Shown: positions 1-8,854, counted from the first letter of the stretch. The stretch is DNA of 64,000 bases from Pelobacter seleniigenes DSM 18267 (GCF_000711225.1 NZ_JOMG01000005.1:406894-470893); one strand, 5' to 3'. Made by a program: numbers and translations. Notes: a model not told the origin generated them from the sequence alone.

Positions 1-344
1 CTGCTGAGGACGCAATGCCTCAGGCGCAATTTGCGCTCGGACTCCTTTATCAGCAGGGGCGACTCGTAGAACGCGACATGGAGCAAGCTCTGCACTGGTA
101 TCTGGAAGCGTCCAGGCAAGGCTTTCCTCAAGCCATCTTCAACCTTGCGGATATCTACTCTCAAAAGGGCGAGTATTACGATCTGGCGAAGGCTTTCAAG
201 TTCTTTTATATCGCCCTGGCGTTTGGTGACGAAAATGCCGCTCCGCGTTTGAAGGCACTGGGCCTGGAGATGACAGAAGAGCAGATCCGGCAGGCGCAAC
301 AGGAAGCGCAAGCTGTTCTGGCATCGGCGAAGCGAGATTCCTGA
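1..344 (+). CDS. Sel1-like repeat protein, 5' end outside window
   Basis: The open frame runs into the window from its left edge; the first Met at 15 is internal, because the residues before it (AEDA) continue a Sel1 repeat. Two and a half Sel1-type helical repeats are visible (…AQFALGLLYQQGRL…, …ALHWYLEASRQGFPQAIFNLADIY…). Sel1 repeats are TPR-like alpha-solenoids used for protein–protein contacts. The C-terminus is a Gln/Ala-rich helix. The next gene starts 1 base after its stop, so the two are probably co-transcribed. The repeat family is clear; the specific role is unknown. Confidence 0.75.
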   Translation, partial: AEDAMPQAQFALGLLYQQGRLVERDMEQALHWYLEASRQGFPQAIFNLADIYSQKGEYYDLAKAFKFFYIALAFGDENAAPRLKALGLEMTEEQIRQAQQEAQAVLASAKRDS

Positions 345-345
345 A

Positions 346-936
346 GTGAAGATTTATTGCCGCCCGCATCGGAACCGCCACGCGGAAAATGAATTCTTTG
401 ACTTTCTGCTCGAAAGCTTCCCGGGCGCAGAGCATCTCAATGAGCGCTTTCCCCTGAAGGGTAGTCTGTTGTCGCGACCAGTCTTCCGCGATGCACTTGT
501 ACAGTGCCTGAAAGCAGATGCTCTTTTGCCGTCGAATGCTAAGGCTAGTTGCCTGGAGGCCTTGAAACTGAGCCCTGAGCAAATTTATGTCACCACGAAT
601 CCCGATCGAATTTCAGTGGATATGGTTCTTGTGCAGTCGAGCACACCGGTGTATGTCGAGTTCCACGAAAAGCAGCACCGCCTCCTGAGTGATAACCGAC
701 CCAAGAATGTATATGACATCAAAGGGAATACATACCCTGTCCCCCGGGGACTTCAAAGGCTCGTGAGGGATGTCTGGCGGTGTTTGTATCTCAAGCCGTT
801 CTGCATCGTCTGGAAGGATTGGTTTGAGACGGGTGGCGAAGTTTTTATTTTGCCTAGCGCCAACAGTTTTGAAGAATTTGTGACGCCCGATAAATTCAGT
901 TTTCAGGACTTTTTGCAGCCGTATCTGAACTCTTGA
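346..936 (+). CDS. hypothetical protein, possible PD-(D/E)XK-like nuclease
   Basis: 196 aa with a GTG start directly after the preceding stop. I do not recognise the family. What can be seen is a soluble alpha/beta protein with a central segment in which an Asp (ISVDMVLV) is followed about 15 residues later by a beta strand VYVEFHEKQHR. An acidic residue followed by E-x-H/K at a strand end is reminiscent of PD-(D/E)XK nucleases, but this is pattern inference only. It lies just upstream of a zinc-ribbon protein and a type I modification gene, so a defence-related role is possible. Confidence 0.6.
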   Translation: MKIYCRPHRNRHAENEFFDFLLESFPGAEHLNERFPLKGSLLSRPVFRDALVQCLKADALLPSNAKASCLEALKLSPEQIYVTTNPDRISVDMVLVQSSTPVYVEFHEKQHRLLSDNRPKNVYDIKGNTYPVPRGLQRLVRDVWRCLYLKPFCIVWKDWFETGGEVFILPSANSFEEFVTPDKFSFQDFLQPYLNS

Positions 937-970
937 GCTGAAGTACCAAGGCTGAAGCATAGGAGACCTT

Positions 971-1162
971 ATGGCCAACCTTCCAGGACCACAACCCGAT
1001 ATCAAGTTTTGCCCGATCTGCAAGGCAAATATGCGTAACGTACCGCGTAACGAAATGAAGTCCCGCGCTTATCGGCGCAAGGACGGAACCGTTTCAGAGC
1101 ATACCCACACCTATGAGTGTCTCGACTGCAAGACCAGGTTTGAGATCAACCAGGATCAATAA
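971..1162 (+). CDS. small zinc-ribbon protein
   Basis: 63 aa with a good ribosome binding site (AGGAG) upstream of the ATG. Two CxxC knuckles (FCPICKANM at about residues 14–17 and ECLDCKTRF at about 50–53) form a treble-clef/zinc-ribbon pattern, and the middle is basic (KSRAYRRKDG). It probably binds nucleic acid or protein through one zinc ion. It sits 18 bp before hsdM and may be translated from the same transcript. No specific function can be assigned. Confidence 0.7.
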   Translation: MANLPGPQPDIKFCPICKANMRNVPRNEMKSRAYRRKDGTVSEHTHTYECLDCKTRFEINQDQ

Positions 1163-1180
1163 GAAGGAGCAATAAGCAGC

Positions 1181-2650
1181 ATGTCAGTATCCACCACCAT
1201 CAAATCCATCCAGGACATCATGCGCAAGGACGCCGGGGTCGACGGCGACGCGCAGCGCATCGGGCAACTTGTCTGGATGTTCTTCCTGAAAATCTTCGAC
1301 GATCAGGAGCAGGAACTGGAACTCCTCTCCGACGACTACACCTCGCCGATTCCTGAAAAGTTGCGCTGGCGCAACTGGGCGGCTGACGCCGAGGGGATTA
1401 CCGGCGACGAGCTGCTTGACTTCATCAATAACGAGTTGTTCAAGACTCTCAAAGAGATGGAGTTGAACGCCGGAACCAACGGGCGCGGTTTGGTGGTGCG
1501 CTCGGTGTTCGAGGATGCCTACAACTACATGAAAAACGGCACCCTCATCCGCCAGGTGGTCAACAAGATCAACGAGATCGACTTCAACCGCTCCTCCGAC
1601 CGTCACACCTTCGGCGACATCTACGAGCAGATCCTCAAGGACTTGCAGAGCGCGGGCAACGCCGGGGAGTTCTACACCCCACGTGCCGTCACCCAGTTCA
1701 TGGTCGATATGGTCGATCCCAAGCTCGGCGAGAAGCTCCTCGACCCGGCCTGCGGCACCGGCGGCTTTCTCTCCTGTTCCATCGAGCATGTGCGCGACCG
1801 CTACGTGAAGACCGCCGAGGACGAGCAGTTGTTGCAGAAGTCGGTCTTCGGCGTCGAGAAGAAGGCGCTGCCGCATCTGCTCTGCACCACCAACATGCTG
1901 CTGCACGGAGTTGAGGTGCCGTCCAACATCCGCCACGACAACACCCTGTCGCGCCCCTTGCGCGATTACGGCCCCAAGGACCGGGTCGAGGTGGTGGTCA
2001 CCAACCCGCCGTTCGGCGGCACCGAGGAGGACGGCATCGAGGCCAACTTCCCGGCCAGCTTCCGCACCCGCGAGACCGCCGACCTGTTCCTGGTGCTGAT
2101 CATGCATCTTCTCAAGGACGGCGGCCGCGCCGCCATCGTCCTGCCCGACGGCACCCTGTTCGGCGAGGGCGTCAAGACCCGCATCAAGGAGAAGCTGCTC
2201 GACGAGTGCAACCTACACACCGTGGTGCGCCTCCCCAACGGCGTCTTCAACCCCTACACCGGCATCAAGACCAACCTGCTGTTCTTCACCAAGGGGGAGC
2301 CGACCAAGGAGGTCTGGTACTACGAGCACCCCTATCCCGAAGGATACAAGAGCTACTCCAAGACCAAACCGATGCGCATCGAGGAGTTCGCGTCCGAGAA
2401 GGCCTGGTGGGAGAACCGAGTTGAAAGCGAGCAGGCGTGGAAAGTTTCGGTCGAGCAGATCAAGGCCAACGGCTACAACCTAGACATCAAGAACCCCAAC
2501 ACCGTCGAGGATGACCACGGCGATCCCGAGGAGCTGCTGGCCGAGTACAAGACGCTGCTTGCCAGCGTTGCCGAGACGCGGGAGAAGCTGAAGCAGGAAT
2601 TGATGGATGCCCTGGAGCGAGATGCCGATACCTCGAAGGAGTCGGCATGA
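1181..2650 (+). CDS. hsdM: type I restriction–modification DNA methyltransferase, HsdM
   Basis: 489 aa, the usual HsdM length. It has an N-terminal helical HsdM domain (residues 1–130) and an N6-adenine methyltransferase domain with SAM-binding motif I DPACGTGGF (188–196) and catalytic motif IV NPPFGG (275–280). It methylates adenine in the asymmetric bipartite site chosen by HsdS, protecting host DNA, and with HsdR forms the restriction complex. It is strongly GC-rich compared with the genes downstream of hsdS. Its stop overlaps the hsdS start (ATGA), which is typical of hsd operons. No hsdR gene is in the window. Confidence 0.95.
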   Translation: MSVSTTIKSIQDIMRKDAGVDGDAQRIGQLVWMFFLKIFDDQEQELELLSDDYTSPIPEKLRWRNWAADAEGITGDELLDFINNELFKTLKEMELNAGTNGRGLVVRSVFEDAYNYMKNGTLIRQVVNKINEIDFNRSSDRHTFGDIYEQILKDLQSAGNAGEFYTPRAVTQFMVDMVDPKLGEKLLDPACGTGGFLSCSIEHVRDRYVKTAEDEQLLQKSVFGVEKKALPHLLCTTNMLLHGVEVPSNIRHDNTLSRPLRDYGPKDRVEVVVTNPPFGGTEEDGIEANFPASFRTRETADLFLVLIMHLLKDGGRAAIVLPDGTLFGEGVKTRIKEKLLDECNLHTVVRLPNGVFNPYTGIKTNLLFFTKGEPTKEVWYYEHPYPEGYKSYSKTKPMRIEEFASEKAWWENRVESEQAWKVSVEQIKANGYNLDIKNPNTVEDDHGDPEELLAEYKTLLASVAETREKLKQELMDALERDADTSKESA

Positions 2651-4356
2651 CGGTTGAGACGTTCTTCGCCAATTTCAGGCACCTGGCAAATGCGCCCAAC
2701 GGTGTGCAGAAGCTGCGGGAATTAATTCTTCAGCTTGCTGTGCAGGGGAAGCTGGTGCCACAGGACCCCAATGCCGAGCCTGCTTCGGTTTTGCTGGAAA
2801 GGATTAAGACTGAGAAGGAGAGGTTGGTTAAGGTAGGGAGGATCAAAAAGAGCAAGCCGAATAAACCTATCAGTTCCGAGGATGAACCGTTTGGATTGCC
2901 GTCAAATTGGGCATGGGATTCTTTGGGGAATATTTCAAACCTCATCCACTACGGTTATACAGCATCTGCCGATCACTGCCTCAAGGACGTGAGGTTGCTG
3001 CGCATTACCGACATCCAAAACAATAAGGTGAATTGGGACTCGGTGCCAGGGTGTCAGATTGACCCGAAGTTTGTTGCCGCCTACGAACTTAACGATGGTG
3101 ATTTGTTGATTGCTCGAACTGGTGGAACTATCGGTAAGACCTATTTGGTTGAAAACGTAGATGTCTGCTCGGTTTTCGCTTCATATCTGATTCGGGTTGT
3201 TCCGAACCAATATTCCTCTCCGAGATATTTGAAGGTCTTTGCGGAATCTCCTCTTTACTGGGAGCAATTGGTTGCAATGAGTATGGGGACTGGGCAACCA
3301 AATGTTAACGGGACCTCCTTGGGGCAACTCAAGTTGCCTCTTCCCCCCCTCGAAGAACAAAAACGCATCGTCGCCAAGGTCGACCAACTCATGGCCCTGT
3401 GCGACGAACTCGAAGCCCGCCAGCAAAAGCAGCAGCAGGGGCGGGTGCGCCTCAACAACGCCGCCCTCGACGCACTGCTCACCGCCCGCGAACCCGACGA
3501 ATTCGCCGACCACTGGCAGCGTATCAGTACCAACTTCGACCTGCTCTACGACCACCCCGAAACCATCACCAAACTCCGCGCCGCCATCCTCCAACTCGCC
3601 GTCCAGGGTAAGCTCGTCCCCCAAGTTCCCAACGACGAGCCTGCTTTGGTTTTGCTGGAGAGGATAAAGGCCAGAAAAGACCAGTTAGCAAAGGAAAAGG
3701 TAATCAAAAAGGAAAAGCCTCTTCCCCAAATTACCCCTGATGTTTTTTTGCATTCCGTGCCAAGCAGTTGGGGCTGGGCACATTTCCAAGATGTGACTTT
3801 ACTTGTCACTGATGGAGAACATTCTACCCCCCCAAGAGTTCCTTCGGGGGTGCCAATGGCTACGGCGAAAAACATCCGCGATGGCCATATAGATCTCCGC
3901 GCTACAGATTTTGTTTCAGAAGAAACAGCAGAAAAATGTTGGAAGCGTTGCCATCCAAGGCATGATGACATTTTGATGGTGTGCGTTGGTGCCACTACTG
4001 GCCGTTTGAGTGTAATCAAAGAGCCTAAAAATTTCGTATTGGTGAGGAGCGTGGCTTTAATTCGCCCATTTACTCCTGATGTATTGCCAGAATATCTGGC
4101 AATAGTTCTCCGAAGTCCCGTAGGTCAGCGTCAAATCTGGGGCAACGTAAAGCAGTCGGCACAGCCGTGTCTATACATAGGGAAAATCAAAGAGATTGAA
4201 GTGCCTGTGCCACCAAAACAGGAACAAAAACGTATCGTCGCCAAGGTCGAGCAACTCATGGACCTGTGCGATGAACTCGAAGTCAAGCTCAATCAGGCCC
4301 AGAAGCACAGCGCCAAACTGATGGAAGCTACTGTTCGCCAGCTTTTGGTGGTGTGA
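2647..4356 (+). CDS. hsdS: type I restriction–modification specificity subunit, HsdS
   Basis: 569 aa. Two target-recognition domains are separated by conserved helical spacers. The segment LRELILQLAVQGKLVPQ (about 23–39) recurs as LRAAILQLAVQGKLVPQ (about 310–326), and the coiled-coil start EQKRIVAKV..LM.LCDEL (about 237–256) recurs at about 526–545. It recognises the bipartite DNA target and bridges two HsdM subunits. The conserved spacers are GC-rich, while both recognition domains are visibly more AT-rich, as expected when specificity halves are swapped by recombination. The 4-base overlap with hsdM indicates translational coupling. Confidence 0.95.
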   Translation: MTVETFFANFRHLANAPNGVQKLRELILQLAVQGKLVPQDPNAEPASVLLERIKTEKERLVKVGRIKKSKPNKPISSEDEPFGLPSNWAWDSLGNISNLIHYGYTASADHCLKDVRLLRITDIQNNKVNWDSVPGCQIDPKFVAAYELNDGDLLIARTGGTIGKTYLVENVDVCSVFASYLIRVVPNQYSSPRYLKVFAESPLYWEQLVAMSMGTGQPNVNGTSLGQLKLPLPPLEEQKRIVAKVDQLMALCDELEARQQKQQQGRVRLNNAALDALLTAREPDEFADHWQRISTNFDLLYDHPETITKLRAAILQLAVQGKLVPQVPNDEPALVLLERIKARKDQLAKEKVIKKEKPLPQITPDVFLHSVPSSWGWAHFQDVTLLVTDGEHSTPPRVPSGVPMATAKNIRDGHIDLRATDFVSEETAEKCWKRCHPRHDDILMVCVGATTGRLSVIKEPKNFVLVRSVALIRPFTPDVLPEYLAIVLRSPVGQRQIWGNVKQSAQPCLYIGKIKEIEVPVPPKQEQKRIVAKVEQLMDLCDELEVKLNQAQKHSAKLMEATVRQLLVV

Positions 4357-5339
4357 TGATTGAGTCAGTAGCAACTGTCATTTCAATTATCAAGGATGTT
4401 TACAAGGGCATCGTATTTATTTGGAATAAGCTTCGTGGGAAGGATTCCGCTGGTTCAGTAAACAAGCCTGAAGTAAAAGTGCCGAACGAGGTTTTTGGTC
4501 TAGTTCAGCGATTCGTTGACATTTACAAGGCTCACGGTATCGAGCGAACCCAGATCCCTCGTTTTCTTGGCGAGGATGGTGGGCTGACCTTGGTTGATGT
4601 CAGCACTGACGAAAAGCTTCTGTACGCTCTCAACGAGAAGCTACTTCAGGCCACATGTGATCAATTCGGTGTCCAGAGAGAATGGCTCGACGGCAAGGAC
4701 GTCCCTATTTACCCCTACTTGTGGCACGGCCATGATCTTCCTGCGTATATCGATTTTCTCTTGGAGTTGAAAAAGACAGGCTGCGCAATACAGGGATTTG
4801 GGATCAAACGTCAGGAGGACAAGCTTCGCAAAAGCTCTGGTAAGTACGGAGAAGACTACGATCCATTTTTTATCGCACTCCTGTTTCGGGTAAAACTTGA
4901 CCATTGGGGCGACCACAGTCAGGACTCCATATGGAGATACTACCCCCTCTGCGATCAGATTTACTGGGGTTATGAAAAGACTCGGATGCAGCTAAAGGCA
5001 AAAATTCTTATTGCTGATATCTTGGGGGTTTACTTCAAGGGTTGCGTAATGGAGGAGCATGAAATTGAGGGGATTATGGAAGGGAGAATCTTCCCCGGCC
5101 CATTGATGGAGCACCGGTCTCATGTCGGCTGGCATCCGGAAGACTACATCTACACCGAAGAGGAGAGCCGTGCGGTCGCTGATAGCGAAGAGGCTCTCAA
5201 GGTGCGTGAGTGGATGCTCCATAACGGATGGCGGAAAAAACTGGAAGAGATAGTCGGACCAATTGAAGAAAATACGCCCTTCAGAGCAGGTGAAGGGAAT
5301 TTGAAATGGCGTGAGTCTAGGAAGCAGATGAATTTCTGA
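4356..5339 (+). CDS. hypothetical protein with HTH-like N-terminal region
   Basis: About 327 aa. The ATG at 4356 overlaps the hsdS stop (TGATG); a GTG one codon earlier is possible. The N-terminus is a hydrophobic helix (about residues 2–24). Next comes a helical segment, RFVDIYKAHGIERTQIPRFL…FGVQREWLDG, that looks like a helix-turn-helix module ending in a WLDG motif, then a Trp/Tyr-rich alpha/beta region of unknown type. The coupling to hsdS suggests an accessory role in the restriction locus, perhaps in the position where hsdR might be expected, but it shows no helicase or nuclease motif. I do not recognise a named family. Confidence 0.65.
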   Translation: MIESVATVISIIKDVYKGIVFIWNKLRGKDSAGSVNKPEVKVPNEVFGLVQRFVDIYKAHGIERTQIPRFLGEDGGLTLVDVSTDEKLLYALNEKLLQATCDQFGVQREWLDGKDVPIYPYLWHGHDLPAYIDFLLELKKTGCAIQGFGIKRQEDKLRKSSGKYGEDYDPFFIALLFRVKLDHWGDHSQDSIWRYYPLCDQIYWGYEKTRMQLKAKILIADILGVYFKGCVMEEHEIEGIMEGRIFPGPLMEHRSHVGWHPEDYIYTEEESRAVADSEEALKVREWMLHNGWRKKLEEIVGPIEENTPFRAGEGNLKWRESRKQMNF

Positions 5340-5380
5340 TAGACAAAAATTTTGTTGTGTTCGGAGAGTAGATCAGCAAA

Positions 5381-5397
5381 CGAGATAGATAGATCGG
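5381..5397. repeat. left copy of imperfect inverted repeat bracketing the MBL/E1/patatin cassette
   Basis: CGAGATAGATAGATCGG here is the inverted complement, with 2 mismatches in 17, of the stretch at 10063–10079. The two copies lie just outside the three-gene cassette, one before the MBL gene and one after the patatin gene. The GATA-rich composition means chance cannot be excluded. Confidence 0.5.
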
Positions 5398-5433
5398 GGA
5401 AGTTGAGGTCCTATTAACTTGGAGGAGTTGAAA

Positions 5434-6582
5434 ATGTTCAAAGAAAAAAAAGTTATGTTTTGGCCTGTTGGTACCGGTGATTGCACATCCATAGTGCTTG
5501 CTGAAGATGTTGTGTTGCAGGTGGACATGCGCTGCAAAGAAGAAAACGGTGATCAGGAAGGTGACGGGGAATCTCTAGTCGATATTTTTGAAGAAAATTT
5601 GCCTGAAGTTGGTGGCAAACCTTATCTGGCGGGTTTCGCGTTGACCCACCCAGATAAGGACCACGTGGAGGGGTTTGCCGATCTCTTAAGTCGTGTAGAT
5701 ATCGGAGAAATCTGGTTTACCCCACGTGTTTTTGCTGAGAATGACACTGACCTCTGCGACGATGCAGTGGCTTTCAAAGAAGAGGCCGAGCGGAGAGTAA
5801 ATGCAACTATCAAATGTGGGGGGGATGTCGCTTCTGGCGATCGCGTTAGATTGATTGGCTATGATCAACTTCTGGAGGAGGACACATATAAGGGTTTTCC
5901 TCGGGAGAGGCTCACAATTCCTGGCAACTCCATTAACGAGCTTGATGGAGAAGATTATACCGGTGAATTTAATGCGTTTATCCATGCCCCATTTGCGGAA
6001 CAAATCGAAGGGGATCGGAATAATACAAGCCTTTGCATGCAGGTGACATTCAGTGAATCCCCTGATATGGGTGGAGTTTTGCTTTTCGGTGACATTGCAT
6101 ACCCTCGAATCAGAAAAATCTTCGACACCACCAAGAATGCGAAAAATGAAGAATACCTCGCTTGGAAGGTCTTTCTTGCTCCCCATCATTGCAGTAAATC
6201 CGCAATGTATCAGAAAGATGGCGATCGAGAGGTACTTAAGCAAGACATGCTCGATGATTTAGACTCTTATCAAGTTTTGGGGGGAGTAATTGTAGCCAGT
6301 TGCGATGAAATCCCAGCACGAAATCAGAGTGGAGATAATCCTCCTCACGCAAAGGCTAAACAAAGGTATGAAGAAATTGCCGAAGGTGGATTCCTCTGTA
6401 CTCAAGAGGACACAGATGGTGCTGAACCTATAGTATTTTTGATTCAGGATGATGGCAGTTTGGAGCGAGACTCGGGTTCAGATAGTTCAGAAGGTCGAAG
6501 CTCTGGAAACCTTTCTGCTGCAGTAAAGCAAGCCCGGGGCTCAGATGCTCCGCCCTCAGAAAAGGTTGGCTATGGAGGCTGA
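5434..6582 (+). CDS. metallo-beta-lactamase-fold protein (ComEC-type motif) with disordered tail ending in Gly-Gly
   Basis: About 382 aa. The ATG at 5434 follows GGAGGAG at good spacing; a TTG at 5419 is less likely. The MBL metal site is intact in its ComEC-like form: H72-P-D74-K-D76-H77, then D220 (LLFGD) and H251/H252 (APHHCS). Such domains hydrolyse phosphoesters or nucleotides in many families; the substrate here is unknown. After about residue 340 the chain becomes Ser/Gly/charged and probably disordered, and it ends VGYGG. A flexible tail with terminal Gly is the form expected of a substrate for the E1–E2 enzyme encoded next, whose start overlaps this gene's stop. In type II CBASS the CD-NTase tail is the conjugated element; this protein may fill that place (inference). 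Confidence 0.85.
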   Translation: MFKEKKVMFWPVGTGDCTSIVLAEDVVLQVDMRCKEENGDQEGDGESLVDIFEENLPEVGGKPYLAGFALTHPDKDHVEGFADLLSRVDIGEIWFTPRVFAENDTDLCDDAVAFKEEAERRVNATIKCGGDVASGDRVRLIGYDQLLEEDTYKGFPRERLTIPGNSINELDGEDYTGEFNAFIHAPFAEQIEGDRNNTSLCMQVTFSESPDMGGVLLFGDIAYPRIRKIFDTTKNAKNEEYLAWKVFLAPHHCSKSAMYQKDGDREVLKQDMLDDLDSYQVLGGVIVASCDEIPARNQSGDNPPHAKAKQRYEEIAEGGFLCTQEDTDGAEPIVFLIQDDGSLERDSGSDSSEGRSSGNLSAAVKQARGSDAPPSEKVGYGG

Positions 6583-8854
6583 TAACCTCACCGAGGGGCA
6601 GAGATTAGCCTTTGATCAGCTGCAAGAAATTTGCTCGGCTGCATGTGGTGCCCTCCAGATTGTTGATGTTGGAGAACCGGAAGAAAAAGGCGACCCTCTT
6701 CGATTACGACTATCAATTGACACTCAACCTTATGAACGTGTCGAAGGAGGTTTTTCTTTCAGAAGCCGTGAACCGATAAATATTGCCATCCCATCACGAT
6801 TTCCTATTGAGCATCCAAAGGCTGAATTTGTTCATAAAAGATTCAAGGGGTATCCGCATGTTCAGTGGGGTAACTCTATGTGCCTTTATGTCGCTCCTGA
6901 TGTTGAGTGGTCGGCCAAAGATGGGATGTTTGGTTTTGTAGAACGGCTGAATCATTGGCTACAAGATGCTGCTTTGAATAAGCTTGACCCTGACAATGCC
7001 CCCTTACACCCTCCCGCTATTTATTCTCGATCGGATATCGGTTTTGTATTTGAGTTGGATGCTCCGGAGATTGCAGCGGACCGTAATTTTTGGTTGGGGA
7101 CTGCGCAGATAAGTCAAAGAAATAAAGTTTGTTTTGATGTTGTGGATTGGGGAGGAATACCGAAGACTTTACCGGACGATAAAAAATACGCGGCGTGTCT
7201 CCTGCTCAATACTCCGCTTCCAATGGAGTATCCTGACACTGTATTGAAGCTTATCTGCGAACTTGTCAATCGTCAGATCCCCTTCGATTTCCTGTTTCAA
7301 ATATTAAAATTATTCGCTCTTTATCAAAAAGATAAAGAGCCGCTGTACTTAGTGCTTGGCGCGCCAATGAGACGACGAATGGCGGGAGAGGCAATCCGTC
7401 AACATCTGGCGGTGTGGCGTGTCGATCCGGAGTCAGTTGCGGTACTTAAAGCTATTGTTGTGGCGGGCGAAGATGAAGAGATAGAAGGGAAGAAAGGTGA
7501 ATTTTTCAAATGGGCACTTACAGCTAAAACAGACTGGTGCTCAGTTTATGATAATAGAAAAGAGGTCACCTACAGAAGAGACCAAGATACTAACGCTAGT
7601 TGGTTGCTTGAGAAGAGGGTTGCTATCCTTGGATGTGGTGCTTTGGGGTCCCACATCGCCGAGTATGTTGTGCGTGCAGGTGCTGCCAAAATTAGATTGC
7701 TAGACCGCGCAGCCGTCAAGCCTGGTGTTTTGGTTCGGCAACAGTTTGAGGCATATCAGGTTGGCTTCACAAAAGAGAGTGCGTTGAAAGTTCACCTTTC
7801 GATGATCAATCCTAACGCAGATGTTGCGCATTTGCGAAGGGACTTGAGAAAGGGACTGCCTGATGATTTTAAAGTAAATGATTTTGATCTGATTATTGAC
7901 GCGACTGCTTCTCGACATGTAGAGGCTGCTTTACAATTACAATTTGAGAATGAAGACATTTGGCCCCCAATGATGACCTGCTCGATTGATGGCACCGCAT
8001 CTAAGGGGATTGCCATAATGCGGATGCAGAAGAACCAAAATGGACCGTGTGATTTAAGTCGACTGACAAAAGAGGTCGCATTTTCTCATGTTGACCTTAC
8101 CCCTTTTGTAGAGGCTTTCTGGCCAGCTGAACAAACCTCTCCAATATTCCAGCCCGAACCAGGGTGCTCCGAGCCCACTTTTGTAGGCTCTGCCTCAGAT
8201 GTCGCTTTCTTTGCATCCTCATTTTTCGATTTCGCTTTGCGCGTTTCGCAAAACGCCAAAGAGGATGCCTCATACTCCATTTTCGTTTCAAAAGCTCAAA
8301 GAGGCACGCTAGGGGGTAGCATATCGTCCAAAGAGATTCCTCATTCAAAGCCCCTTGTGACAAAAGAAGTTATCAATGGCTATAAAGTTGTAGTCTCGGA
8401 GAGAGCAAAAAGCGCTATTGAGGCAGAGATCACCAGAAACACAAGGGAGGGGAGCAGCAAAAATGAGACCGGTGGATTATTGCTCGGAGAAATAGATGAC
8501 AGTCTTTCAACCATCTACCTGGATGTTGCCACAGGGGCACCGCCGGACAGTTTTAAGTCAACCTCTCGATTTGAATGCGGGATAGAAGGCACTGCTCAAG
8601 TTTGTTCATTTCATCAAAGAAAGAGTGAGGGTTCGACCCGTTTTATAGGGGTTTGGCACACTCATCCGACTAGCCTCCCAGAGCCTAGTTCCATTGATTT
8701 GAATGCGATGTTGAAAATACTTCATTTTCAAGAGAATCCTCCAAGGCATGTAGTGATGTTGATTGTTGGTAAGACTCTGACTAATCCAATTTGGCAATTC
8801 CACTTTTTTCGGCGTAACCAATTTGTCTTTATGGAGTCATCTGGGAATGAATGA
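6572..8854 (+). CDS. E2–E1–JAB triple-domain ubiquitin-type conjugation and deconjugation protein
   Basis: About 760 aa from the ATG at 6572, which overlaps the MBL stop by 11 bases and has AAAGG upstream; an ATG at 6545 is the alternative. Domain order: (1) E2-like domain with candidate catalytic Cys104 (NSMCLYVAPDVEW); (2) linker; (3) ThiF/E1 adenylation domain with nucleotide loop ILGCGALGSH (about 352–361) and candidate thioester Cys532 in PGCSEPTF; (4) JAB/JAMM peptidase with E632, H696-T-H698, S706 and D709 in exact HxHx7Sx2D spacing. All catalytic positions are present, so it should activate, transfer and remove a C-terminal Gly-type modifier. In CBASS these activities are split between Cap2 (E2–E1) and Cap3 (JAB); here they are one chain. 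Confidence 0.9.
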   Translation: MEADNLTEGQRLAFDQLQEICSAACGALQIVDVGEPEEKGDPLRLRLSIDTQPYERVEGGFSFRSREPINIAIPSRFPIEHPKAEFVHKRFKGYPHVQWGNSMCLYVAPDVEWSAKDGMFGFVERLNHWLQDAALNKLDPDNAPLHPPAIYSRSDIGFVFELDAPEIAADRNFWLGTAQISQRNKVCFDVVDWGGIPKTLPDDKKYAACLLLNTPLPMEYPDTVLKLICELVNRQIPFDFLFQILKLFALYQKDKEPLYLVLGAPMRRRMAGEAIRQHLAVWRVDPESVAVLKAIVVAGEDEEIEGKKGEFFKWALTAKTDWCSVYDNRKEVTYRRDQDTNASWLLEKRVAILGCGALGSHIAEYVVRAGAAKIRLLDRAAVKPGVLVRQQFEAYQVGFTKESALKVHLSMINPNADVAHLRRDLRKGLPDDFKVNDFDLIIDATASRHVEAALQLQFENEDIWPPMMTCSIDGTASKGIAIMRMQKNQNGPCDLSRLTKEVAFSHVDLTPFVEAFWPAEQTSPIFQPEPGCSEPTFVGSASDVAFFASSFFDFALRVSQNAKEDASYSIFVSKAQRGTLGGSISSKEIPHSKPLVTKEVINGYKVVVSERAKSAIEAEITRNTREGSSKNETGGLLLGEIDDSLSTIYLDVATGAPPDSFKSTSRFECGIEGTAQVCSFHQRKSEGSTRFIGVWHTHPTSLPEPSSIDLNAMLKILHFQENPPRHVVMLIVGKTLTNPIWQFHFFRRNQFVFMESSGNE

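Noticed and set aside
1184..2107. 307-codon open frame on the minus strand inside hsdM
   Set aside because: It is antisense to a clear methyltransferase with intact motifs; low-complexity Val/Glu/Gly-rich translation is a by-product of GC-rich codon usage.
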